This document shows, piece by piece, positions 16,473 through 31,867 of a stretch of 64,000 bases of DNA (the first letter of the stretch is position 1; each line of letters begins with the position of its first letter). This DNA is from a beta proteobacterium AAP65 (lineage in GTDB: Bacteria > Pseudomonadota > Gammaproteobacteria > Burkholderiales > Burkholderiaceae_C), in contig LJHW01000030.1 of NCBI GenBank assembly GCA_001295865.1, positions 1 through 64,000 of the forward strand. Reading direction: 5' to 3'. The notes under the pieces were generated by a model. It had not been told where the DNA came from. It searched no databases and saw only the letters and a program-made list of their open reading frames with translations. Made by a program: the position numbers and the translations under genes.

Positions 16473-17735
16473 TCACAGCCGGCGCAGCATGTCGCGTGTG
16501 ACGAGCGTGATGCCGCTGTCGGTGCGGTAGAAGCGCGCCGCGTCGGCGGCCGCGTCTTCGCCGATGACGAGGTTGTCGGGAATGTAGCAATCGCGGTCGA
16601 CCACCACGCGTGTGAGCCGCGCGCCGCGCCCCACCTGCACGCCGGGCAGCAGCACGCTCCAGTTCACCTGCGCGTGCGAGTGCACGCGCACGAGCGAAAA
16701 CAGCACCGTGCGGAAGACCGAGCCGCTGACGATGCAGCCGCCGGAGACCAGGCTCTCGATGGCCATGCCGCGGCGGTCGGGCTCGTTGTGCACGAACTTG
16801 GCCGGCGGCAGCTGCGGCTGGTAGGTCCAGATGGGCCAGTTGTTGTCGTACAGGTTCAGCAACGGGTCGGTGGCGGTGAGATCGATGTTGGCGTCCCAGT
16901 AGGCGTCGATGGTGCCCACGTCGCGCCAGTAAGGCGGGTGGCCGACCTTGCCGCCCACGCAGCTCATCTCGAAGGGGTGGGCCACCGCCACACCGGCTTT
17001 GACCATCTTCGGGATGATGTCCTTGCCGAAATCGTGGCTGGAGTTCGGGTCGTTCATGTCGCGCTCGAGCTCGCGGTAGAGGTAGCGCGCGTTGAAGATG
17101 TAGATGCCCATGCTGGCCAGGCAGCGGCCGGGCTTGCCGGGGATCTCGGGCGGCTCGGGCGGCTTCTCGACGAAATCGACGATGCGGCGCTCGCCGTCGA
17201 TAGCCATCACGCCGAAGGCCTTGGCCTCCTCGCGGTCGACCTCGATGCAGCCCACCGTGCACTCGCGCCCCTGGGCCACATGGTCGGCCAGCATCAGCGC
17301 GTAGTTCTGCTTGTAGATGTGGTCGCCGGCCAGCACCACCACGTAGTCGGCGCGGTAGGCGGCCAGGATGTCCTGGTTCTGGTAGACGGCGTCGGCCGTG
17401 CCGCGGTACCAGCTCTCTTCGTCCACGCGCTGCTGGGCGGGCAGCAGGTCGACGAACTCGTTCATCTCGCTCTTCAGGAAGGCCCAGCCGCGCTGCAGGT
17501 GGCGCAGCAGGCTGTGGCTCTTGTACTGCGTGATGACGCCGATGCGGCGGATGCCGCTGTTCATGCAGTTGCTGAGTGCGAAGTCGACGATGCGGAACTT
17601 GCCGCCGAAATACACCGCCGGCTTGGCGCGGCTGTCGGTCAGGTTCTTCAGGCGGCTGCCGCGGCCGCCGGCCAGCACCAGCGCCACGGCGCGGCGTGGC
17701 AGGTCCAGGCTCTGGGCCACATCGATCGGTTTCAT
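16473..17735 (-). CDS. glgC: Glucose-1-phosphate adenylyltransferase
   Basis: GlgC makes ADP-glucose from ATP and glucose-1-phosphate, the committed step of bacterial glycogen synthesis. The 420-residue protein shows the nucleotidyltransferase start [20 protein letters not shown] with [19 protein letters not shown], the catalytic region [20 protein letters not shown], and a C-terminal left-handed beta-helix region for allosteric control. The start at ATG 17735 follows a strong GAGGAA; an in-frame ATG at 17783 is less likely. Its length is typical of the family. It diverges from glgP across a 320-bp intergenic region that must hold promoters for both arms. Confidence 0.96.
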   Translation of the reverse strand: MKPIDVAQSLDLPRRAVALVLAGGRGSRLKNLTDSRAKPAVYFGGKFRIVDFALSNCMNSGIRRIGVITQYKSHSLLRHLQRGWAFLKSEMNEFVDLLPAQQRVDEESWYRGTADAVYQNQDILAAYRADYVVVLAGDHIYKQNYALMLADHVAQGRECTVGCIEVDREEAKAFGVMAIDGERRIVDFVEKPPEPPEIPGKPGRCLASMGIYIFNARYLYRELERDMNDPNSSHDFGKDIIPKMVKAGVAVAHPFEMSCVGGKVGHPPYWRDVGTIDAYWDANIDLTATDPLLNLYDNNWPIWTYQPQLPPAKFVHNEPDRRGMAIESLVSGGCIVSGSVFRTVLFSLVRVHSHAQVNWSVLLPGVQVGRGARLTRVVVDRDCYIPDNLVIGEDAAADAARFYRTDSGITLVTRDMLRRL

Positions 17736-18055
17736 GGACGTTCCTCGGGGTTCTGACGCAATAAAATTACAAGCCATCCGCACACGGCAAAGCCCGGCAG
17801 GTTTGCCGAACCGGCCGGGTCTAACCTATAAACAACTTGATGAATCGCGCATAAACACTTGTCTCCATTTTATTTATCAGGCGCGAACCCAATTGGTGCA
17901 CACCGAGGAAGTGAAAATCCAACTGTGCCGATGTAGCCAAACTACAGCGCAGGACCCGTCAGAACATTTGACGCTGACCCGCCCATCGCCGACACTCACC
18001 GCAGTCCAACCCCTGCCCGGGAGCGTGAGCCCTGGGCTGCGAAGGAGCAAGCCTC
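17736..18055. promoter_or_regulatory. Divergent glgC/glgP control region
   Basis: This 320-bp gap separates leftward glgC and rightward glgP. It includes an AT-rich core (about 17820-17885, unusual for this genome) and a G+C-rich inverted repeat CCCGGC/GCCGGG at 17793-17819 on the glgC side. The glgP ribosome-binding site is GAAGGAG just before 18056. I cannot choose promoter hexamers with confidence. Confidence 0.5.
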
Positions 18056-20509
<2,454 letters not shown>

Positions 20510-20533
20510 CTGAACGAGGCTGCTACCCGCTCC

Positions 20534-22692
<2,159 letters not shown>

Positions 22693-22705
<13 letters not shown>

Positions 22706-24822
22706 CCCGCCCTGCCCTGTCAACGCCCACGGCAGGCGCGGCGGCCTCTGGCACCGCGCTGGAAGCCGGCCGCCCCTGGCCGATGGGCGCGCACTTCGAC
22801 GGCAGCGGCGTGAACTTCGCCGTCTTTTCGGCGCACGCCACCAAGCTGGAACTTTGCCTGTTCGATCAGAACGGCGAGCAAGAACTGCAGCGCCTGGCTT
22901 TGCCCGTGCAGACCGGCGACGTCTGGCACGGCCGTCTGCCCGGCGCCCAGCCCGGGCTGGTGTACGGCCTGCGTGCCCACGGCCCTTGGCGGCCCGACCG
23001 CGGCCACCGCTACAACCCGAAAAAGCTGCTGCTCGACCCGTGGGCGCGGGCCATCGTCGCGCCGCCCGGCGGCTTTGACCCCTCAGGTCCGCACAACGGC
23101 GCCGACCACGAACACCCCCAGCACCCCGACGCCACCGACAACGGCCCGCTCGCGCACAAGGCCCGGGTGGTGCACGACACGCACGACTGGCAAGGCGATC
23201 GCCCACCCGCCACGCCCCTGCTGGACACCGTGGTCTACGAGGTGCACGTTCGCGGCTTCAGCAAACGCCTGCCCGGCGTGCCCGAGGCCGAACGCGGCAC
23301 CTATGCCGGGCTGGCCAGCGAAGCCGCCATCGCGCACTTCAAACGCCTGGGCATCACGGCCGTCAGCCTGCTGCCGGTGCTGCAGATCCTCGACGAACCG
23401 CGCCTGCGTGAGATGGGCCTGGTGAACTACTGGGGCTACAACACGCTGGGCTTTTTCTGCCCCGACCCGCGCTACGCCGCCACCGCCCACCCGCGACAAG
23501 AGTTCCGCGAGATGGTGCGCCGGCTGCACGCCGCGGGCATCGAAGTGCTGCTGGACGTGGTCTTCAACCACACGCCCGAAGGCGACGAGCGCGGCCCCAC
23601 GCTGAGCTGGCGCGGCCTGGACAACGCCAGCTACTACCGCCTGTCCGATCAGCGCCAGCACTACGAGAACTGGAGCGGCTGCGGCAACACGCTCGATGTG
23701 CGCCACCCGCGCGTGCTGCAGCTGGTGATGGACAGCCTGCGCTGCTGGGTGCAGGACTTCCACGTCGACGGCTTCCGTTTCGACCTGGCGCCCATGCTCG
23801 GCCGCGGCAGCCCCTTCTTCGAACGTGACGGCCCCTTCTTCAAGGCCGTGCTGCAAGACCCGGTGCTGCAGGGCATCAAGCTCATCGCCGAGCCCTGGGA
23901 CCTGGGCCCCGGCGGCTACCAGCTGGGCCAGTTCCCGCGCGGCTGGCTGGAATGGAACGACCGCTTCCGCGACACCGCGCGCGCCTTCTGGCTGGGCGGC
24001 GATTGCACACGCGGCGAGTTCGCGCTGCGCCTGGCCGGCAGCAGCGACCTCTTCCAGGCGCGGCGTCGCAGCCCGCTGGAGAGCGTGAACTACGTGGTCA
24101 GCCACGACGGCTTCACGCTGCACGACCTGGTGAGCTACGACCTGCGCCACAACGAGGCCAACGGCGAAAACAACCGTGACGGCCACGGCCACAACCTCAG
24201 CTGGAACTGCGGCTGGGAAGGCCCCACCACCGACCCCGAGGTGCTGAAGTTGCGCGCCCGCCTGAAACGCGCACTGCTCGCCACCGTGCTGCTGGCCCAG
24301 GGCACGCCCATGCTGGCCGCCGGCGACGAGCTGGGCCACAGCCAGGGCGGCAACAACAACCCCTACTGCCAGGACAACCCCATCACCTGGATAGCCTGGG
24401 CCGCCGCCGATCAAGACCTGATCAACTTCACCGCCCACCTGCTGGCGCTGCGCCGCCGCCTGCTGCCGCTGGGCGCGCAGTGGTACAGCGGCCTGCCCGA
24501 TGCACAAGGCCTGGCCGACCTGGCCTGGCAGCGCCGCACCGGCGAGCCCATGGCGCCCGAGCACTGGGAGAACCGCATGTCGCGCATCCTGGGCGCGTGG
24601 ATAGGCCAGCCCGGCCGCGGCGGCGCGCCGCTGCTGCTGCTGGTCAACGGCCGCGCCATGGACGCCAGCTTCCAGTTGCCCCCGGGCGACTGGGTCGCCG
24701 AGCTCGACACCACCACGGCCGACGGCCGCAGCCCTTGGCGCCGCGACGGCGCCGCTACTTTGATGCTGGGGGCGCGCTGCGTGATGCTGCTGCGCGACCA
24801 GGCTGCCCCTGCCAGAACCTGA
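22693..24822 (+). CDS. glgX: Glycogen debranching enzyme (isoamylase type)
   Basis: GlgX hydrolyses alpha-1,6 linkages of phosphorylase-limit glycogen (GH13_11). The 709-residue product has an N-terminal CBM48 ([20 protein letters not shown]), the barrel with [10 protein letters not shown], the nucleophile Asp in [12 protein letters not shown], the acid Glu in [13 protein letters not shown] and the Asp in [16 protein letters not shown]. The frame is open far upstream inside glgB, but ATG 22693 gives the usual GlgX N-terminus and overlaps the glgB stop by 13 bp, so translation is coupled. malQ follows after 17 bp. Confidence 0.96.
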
Positions 24823-24839
24823 CCAAGGACCCGACCACC

Positions 24840-26327
24840 ATGCGCTTCCCACGCGCCAGCGGCGTGCTGCTGCACCCTACCTCCCTGCCCGGCCCGCACG
24901 GCTCGGGCGACCTCGGCCCCGAGGCCTACCACTTCGTCGACTGGCTGGTGGCCGGCGGCCAGAAACTGTGGCAAATCCTGCCGCTGGCGGGCATCGGCCC
25001 GGGCAACTCGCCCTACATGAGCAACTCGGCCTTCGCCGGCAACGTGCTGCTCATCGACCTGGCCGAACTGCAGCAGCAGGGCTGGCTGGAGGCCGCCGAA
25101 CTCGTGCCCACACCCGGCCTCAGCGCCGAGGCGGTGGATTACGCCCACGTGCACCCCTTCCGCATGGAGCGCCTGCACAAGGCCGCGCTGCGCTTCGCCA
25201 CCAGCGGCACGGCTGCACAGCGCGAAGACTTCGCCGCCTTCCGCGCCGAGCACGCCAGCTGGCTGCCCGACTTCTCGCTCTTCATGAGCCTGTGCGAACA
25301 CCTGCACTGGGCCGACTGGTGCACCTGGGACCCGGCTCTCGTCAAGCGCGAGCCGGCCGCGCTGGCCGCGGCGCGCGCCAAGCACGCCGAGCGCGTGCAC
25401 TTCTGGGAGTTCACGCAGTGGCGTTTCTTCCGCCAGTGGGCCAAGCTGAAGGCCTACGCCAACGGCAAGGGCGTGCAGATCGTCGGCGACACGCCCATCT
25501 TCATCGCCTACCTCAGCGCCGAGGTCTGGGCCAACCAGCACCTCTTTGAACTCGACGCACAAGGTCGCGCCACGGTGGTGGCAGGCGTGCCGCCGGACTT
25601 CTTCAGCGCCACCGGCCAGCGCTGGGGCAACCCGTTGTACCGCTGGAGCGAACACGCCAAAGACGGTTACGCCTGGTGGGTGGAGCGCATCCGCCGCAGT
25701 TTCGAGCTGGTGGACATCGTGCGCATCGACCACTTCCGTGGTTTCGCCGGTTACTGGGAGATCCCGGCCAGCGAGCCCACGGCCGTCAAGGGCGCGTGGA
25801 AGCCCGGCCCGGGCGAAGCGCTGTTCAAGGCCATCAGCCAGGCGCTGGGGCCCGTGCCCATCATTGCGGAAGACCTGGGTGTGATCACGCCGGACGTCGA
25901 TGCGCTGCGCAAGAAGTTCAGCTTGCCCGGCATGCGTATCCTGCAGTTCGCCTTCAACGGCGACGCCACCGACCGCTTCTTGCCGCACAACCACGAGCCC
26001 GACACCGTGGTCTACACCGGCACGCACGACAACGACACGGCTGCCGGCTGGTGGAACACCGCCACCGAGCGCGAGCGCCACTACGCGCGCGGCTACCTCA
26101 ACACCGACGGGCACGACATGGCCTGGACGCTGATCCGTGCCGCCATGGCCAGCGTGGCCGATACCGCCGTGCACCCCATGCAGGACGTGCTGGCCCTGCC
26201 CACGGAGTGCCGCATGAACTACCCAGGCCAGGAAAGCGGCTGGTGGCGCTGGCGTTTCCAGTGGAGCCAGGTGCAACCCTGGCACGCCGGGCGGCTGGCC
26301 GAACTGGGGCGGCTTTACGGGCGCTGA
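24840..26327 (+). CDS. malQ: 4-alpha-glucanotransferase (amylomaltase)
   Basis: MalQ disproportionates malto-oligosaccharides released by GlgP/GlgX, lengthening them for renewed phosphorolysis (GH77). The 495-residue protein starts with the family's MRFPRASGVLLHPTSLPGPH and shows NSPYMSNSAFAGN, DTPIFIAYLSAEVW, the nucleophile Asp in VDIVRIDHFRGF, the acid Glu in IIAEDLGVI and the third Asp in TGTHDNDTAAGWW. ATG 24840 lies 17 bp after glgX; the open frame extends upstream within glgX but without homologous sequence. Last gene of the rightward glycogen operon, converging on the interrupted GGDEF-EAL gene. Confidence 0.96.
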   Translation: MRFPRASGVLLHPTSLPGPHGSGDLGPEAYHFVDWLVAGGQKLWQILPLAGIGPGNSPYMSNSAFAGNVLLIDLAELQQQGWLEAAELVPTPGLSAEAVDYAHVHPFRMERLHKAALRFATSGTAAQREDFAAFRAEHASWLPDFSLFMSLCEHLHWADWCTWDPALVKREPAALAAARAKHAERVHFWEFTQWRFFRQWAKLKAYANGKGVQIVGDTPIFIAYLSAEVWANQHLFELDAQGRATVVAGVPPDFFSATGQRWGNPLYRWSEHAKDGYAWWVERIRRSFELVDIVRIDHFRGFAGYWEIPASEPTAVKGAWKPGPGEALFKAISQALGPVPIIAEDLGVITPDVDALRKKFSLPGMRILQFAFNGDATDRFLPHNHEPDTVVYTGTHDNDTAAGWWNTATERERHYARGYLNTDGHDMAWTLIRAAMASVADTAVHPMQDVLALPTECRMNYPGQESGWWRWRFQWSQVQPWHAGRLAELGRLYGR

Positions 26328-26358
26328 AACGGGCGCTGACGCAGGCCCGCGGCGAAGC

Positions 26359-28266
26359 TCAGCAAAGCGTCGCCGGCTCGCCGGATGCCAACACCCGCTG
26401 CGCGGCCAGGCGCGCATAGGCCGCGAACTCGCCCGGCGGCAAGGCCGGCGACCAGTGAAAGCCCTGGCCCTCCTGGCAGCCGATCTCACGCAAACGCGCC
26501 AGCGTCTGCGCATCTTCGATGCCCTCGGCCACCACACCCAGCTGCAGCGCCTGCGCCATCTGCACGATGGCGCGCACGATGGCCTCGTCGTTGCCATTGG
26601 CCAGCATGCGGCGCACAAAACGCTGGTCGATCTTCAAGCGCTGGCACTCGAAGCTCTGCAGGTAACCGAGGTTCGAGTACCCGGTGCCGAAGTCGTCGAT
26701 CGCAAACCGCACGCCCAGCGTTCGCAGCCGCAAGAGCAGCTCACGCAGCGGTTGGTTGTCGACGATCAGCAGCGATTCGGTGAACTCCAGCTCCAGCGCC
26801 GAGGGCACCAGGCCCGAGGCGTCCAGCGCGGCCATCACGTCTTGTTCCAGCGTGCCGCGGCGCACCTGCACGGGCGAGAGGTTGACGGCCATGGTCAGCT
26901 CGCCCAGGCCCTGGCGGTGCCAGGCTGCAGCCTAGCGGCAGGCCTCTTGCAGCACCCAGGCGCCGATCTCCACGATCTGCCCCGACTGTTCGGCCACGGG
27001 CACAAAACGCGCCGGTGACACGCGGCCCAGCGTCGGGCTTTCCCAGCGCAGCAGGGCTTCGGCGCCGATCAGGCGGCCGCTGCGCAAATCGAACTGCGGC
27101 TGGTAGTGCAGCTGCAGTTCACCGCGCGCCAGCGCGTGGCGCAGGCCGGCCACGAGCTTGAGGTGGTCGCCCACCGAGCGGTCCATCTCGGCGTCGAAGT
27201 AGCGGCAGCACTGGCGGCCGGCTTCCTTGGCGCGGTACATCGCGATGTCGGCCTTCTGGTGCAGCGTGTCGAAGTCGCCGCCATCGTCGGGCCAGATGGC
27301 GATGCCCACCGAGCCGTCGATCTTGATGTCGGTGTCGCCCAGGCAGCGCAGCTGCGCCAGCGCATCGAGCAGCTTGGCGGCCACCTCGCCGGCATCGCTG
27401 CTGCGCGGCAGCCCTTCCAGCACCACGAGAAACTCGTCGCCGCCCAGGCGCGCCACCGTGTCGCTGCCGCGCAGCACCGGGGGCAGCTGCTGCGCCACGG
27501 CGGCCAGCAGGCGGTCGCCGAAAGCATGGCCCAGGGCGTCGTTGATGTCCTTGAAACGGTCGAGGTCCAGCAGCAGCAGCGCCACCTTTTCGCCGGTACG
27601 CGAGGCGCCGCGGGCGGCGTGTTCGAAGCGGTCCAGCGCCAGGCGGCGGTTGGGCAGGCCGGTGAGCGGGTCGTAATGCGCCAGGCGCTCGGCCTCGGCA
27701 CGGGCGCGCTGCGTCAGCAGCACCTCGCTGGCCAGATCGCCGGCGAGCAGCGAAGCGCCAAAAGCCGTGACGGCAAGGATGACGCCGATCTCGACCGCGC
27801 TGGTCGGTTGGGCCGCGACCACCGGGCTCAGGTACCAGCCCTCCACATGCGCCAAGCCCAGCAAGAGCACGGTCAACACCATCATCGCGGCCAGGGTGGC
27901 GAGTTGCCGGCGGTTGCCCAGCAGGGCCGCGATCACCAGCACGCCGGGCAAGGCTGCCACCGCTTCATCGCGCAGGCCCTCACCGAGCAGCACCATGCCC
28001 AGCAAGGCGCCAGTGAGACCCGCGAGCAGAAAACCCGCCGACAGGTCGACGTGGCGCCTGTGCAGCGCCCAGGCCGAGGCGGCGCAGAAGCCGCCCATCA
28101 CCAGGTACATCAGCGGCGCGTTGATGGGCTGGCCGGTACCCAAGCGCAGCGTGAGGCTGGTGCCGAAACCCAGGGCCACCAGCATTTGCAACTGCCACAG
28201 CCGCCGCCGGCGCAACTGCGCCATGGCCAGCGCATGCGCATCGAGGGGGACAGAGGCTGGGGTCAT
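26359..28266 (-). pseudogene. Membrane GGDEF-EAL gene split by one amber codon
   Basis: The 5' part (28266 to 26932) encodes about five hydrophobic helices (residues 15-165), an intact GGDEF domain (VARLGGDEFLVVLEG) and the start of an EAL domain (GAEALLRWESP). It ends at a TAG (26932-26934). The same frame continues with AAAWHRQGLGELTMAVNLSP and all remaining EAL motifs ([34 protein letters not shown]) to 26359. EAL proteins normally have Gln at this place (ACRQAA), so a single CAG to TAG change explains the break. As read, the product is a truncated 444-residue diguanylate cyclase; a restart at ATG 26892 is conceivable but would lack the EAL glutamate. A sequencing error cannot be excluded. 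Confidence 0.88.
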
Positions 28267-28379
28267 GGATAGGCTGGAGGCGGCCGAACTGGCGGTTGGG
28301 GCGCTGCGGTGCGCCGGGCCCCAAGGCCGCTGGGCCTGCTGCGGGATTGTGCGCAGGCCTGCGGCGCGGCAAAACGCGA

Positions 28380-28405
28380 AACAGGGCGGCTGCAGCCGCC
28401 CTGTT
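28380..28405 (-). terminator. Perfect 26-bp palindrome downstream of lpdA
   Basis: AACAGGGCGGCTG (28380-28392) pairs perfectly with CAGCCGCCCTGTT (28393-28405). It lies 18 bp beyond the lpdA stop, and on the minus strand is followed by TTTCGCGTTTT. Most likely the transcription end of the aceE-aceF-lpdA operon, though the lack of a loop also fits a protein site. Confidence 0.65.
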
Positions 28406-28422
28406 GCGCATGCACGCCGGGC

Positions 28423-30198
<1,776 letters not shown>

Positions 30199-30208
30199 CG
30201 GGGGCTCC

Positions 30209-31843
30209 TTACAGCAGCACCCGGCGGAAGTCCGCCAGGATGGCGCCCAGATAGGCGTTGAAGCGTGCGGCCGTCGCGCCGTCGATGACGCGGTGGTCCC
30301 AGCTCAGGCTCAGCGGCAGCATCAGGCGCGGCACGAACTGCTTGCCGTCCCACACCGGCTCGGTGCTGCTCTTGCACACGCCCAGGATGGCGACTTCCGG
30401 CGCGTTGATGATGGGCGTGAAGTAGCGCCCGCCGATGCCGCCCAGGCTGCTGATGCTGAAGCAGCCGCCGCTCATGTCGGCCGGGCCAAGCTTGCCCTCG
30501 CGCGCCTTGGCGGCGAGTTCGCTCATTTCCTTGCTGATCTGCAGCACGCCCTTCTTGTCGGCGTCCTTGATCACCGGCACCACCAGGCCGTTGGGCGTGT
30601 CGGCGGCAAAACCGATGTGGAAGTAGCTCTTCATCACGAGCTGATCGCCATCGAGGCTGGCGTTGAACTCGGGGAACTTCTTCAGCGCCGAGACGCAGGC
30701 CTTGATGAGGAAGGCCAGCATCGTGACCTTCACGCCGCTCTTCTCGTTTTCCTTGTTCAGCTGAACGCGGAAGGCTTCGAGTTCGGTGATGTCGGCGTCG
30801 TCGTGGTTGGTGACGTGCGGAATCAGCACCCAGTTGCGGTGCAGGTTGGCGCCGCTGATCTTCTTGATGCGGCTGAGGTCTTTGCGCTCGACCGGGCCGA
30901 ACTTCGCGAAGTCGACCTTGGGCCAGGGCAGCAGGCCCGGGAAGGCCTCGCCGCCACCGGCAGCAGCCGCCGCCGGGGCCGTGGCCTTCTGCGCCGTGGT
31001 CTGCACCTCGCCGGCCATGACGCCCTTGACGAAGCCCTGCACGTCGCCTTGCGTGATGCGGCCCTTGGGGCCGCTGCCCTTCACTTCGGTCAACGGCACG
31101 CCCAGTTCACGCGCCAGGCGGCGGATGGTGGGCGAGGCGTGCGGCAGCGTGGCGCTGGGCGTGGTGGGTTGGTGCGCGGGCACGGCCGCGGCGGCCGGTG
31201 CCGGTGCCGCGGCGGCTGCGGCAGGCGCGGCCACGGGTGCGGCAGCAGGTGCAGCGGCGGGCGCGGGCGCTGCACCGGCGGCCTGCAGCACGGCCAGCGC
31301 CGTGCCCTTGGCCACCTTGTCACCCACCTTCACGAGCAGGCTCTGCACGGTGCCGGCATGCGACGACGGGATCTCCATCGAGGCCTTGTCGCTCTCCACC
31401 GTGATGAGGCTCTGCTCCACCTTCACGGCGTCGCCCGGCTTCACGAAGACCTCGATCACGGTGACCGATTCGAAATCGCCGATGTCGGGCACCACCACCT
31501 GCACGGTGCCGCCGGCCGCAGCGGGCGCTGCAACAGGGGCCACCGCCACAGGGGCCGGGGCCGCCACGGGTGCAGCGGCGGGCGCCGGCGCGGGGGCAGC
31601 AGCCCCCACCGCTTCCACCCGCAGCACCAGCGTCCCCTGGCTGACCTTGTCACCCAGCTTGGCCACGATCTCCGTCACCACGCCAGCGTGCGTGGACGGG
31701 ATCTCCATCGAGGCCTTGTCGCTTTCCACCGTCAGAAGGCTCTGGTCGACCGCGATCGTGTCGCCCGGCTTGACCATCACCTCGATGACTTCCACGTCCT
31801 TGAAGTCGCCGATGTCGGGCACCTTCACTTCGACCACAGCCAT
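30209..31843 (-). CDS. aceF: Pyruvate dehydrogenase E2, dihydrolipoyl acetyltransferase
   Basis: E2 forms the core of the complex and moves acetyl groups from lipoyl arms to CoA. The 544-residue protein has two lipoyl domains (about 1-76 and 117-192, each with [10 protein letters not shown]), long Ala/Pro-rich swinging linkers, a peripheral-subunit-binding domain ([15 protein letters not shown], about 235-270) and the acyltransferase domain, whose catalytic His and Asp lie in [16 protein letters not shown]. Start at ATG 31843 after AGGAGA. Together with E3 the complex carries three lipoyl domains per E2/E3 set. It lies 24 bp after aceE. Confidence 0.97.
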   Translation of the reverse strand: MAVVEVKVPDIGDFKDVEVIEVMVKPGDTIAVDQSLLTVESDKASMEIPSTHAGVVTEIVAKLGDKVSQGTLVLRVEAVGAAAPAPAPAAAPVAAPAPVAVAPVAAPAAAGGTVQVVVPDIGDFESVTVIEVFVKPGDAVKVEQSLITVESDKASMEIPSSHAGTVQSLLVKVGDKVAKGTALAVLQAAGAAPAPAAAPAAAPVAAPAAAAAAPAPAAAAVPAHQPTTPSATLPHASPTIRRLARELGVPLTEVKGSGPKGRITQGDVQGFVKGVMAGEVQTTAQKATAPAAAAAGGGEAFPGLLPWPKVDFAKFGPVERKDLSRIKKISGANLHRNWVLIPHVTNHDDADITELEAFRVQLNKENEKSGVKVTMLAFLIKACVSALKKFPEFNASLDGDQLVMKSYFHIGFAADTPNGLVVPVIKDADKKGVLQISKEMSELAAKAREGKLGPADMSGGCFSISSLGGIGGRYFTPIINAPEVAILGVCKSSTEPVWDGKQFVPRLMLPLSLSWDHRVIDGATAARFNAYLGAILADFRRVLL

Positions 31844-31867
31844 GGTCTGTCTCCTGTGTTGTTGTGC

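Noticed and set aside
26893..26934. Two independent genes instead of one broken GGDEF-EAL gene
   Set aside because: The frame is continuous across the TAG and EAL homology resumes at the very next codon, so one gene interrupted by a point mutation is the better reading.
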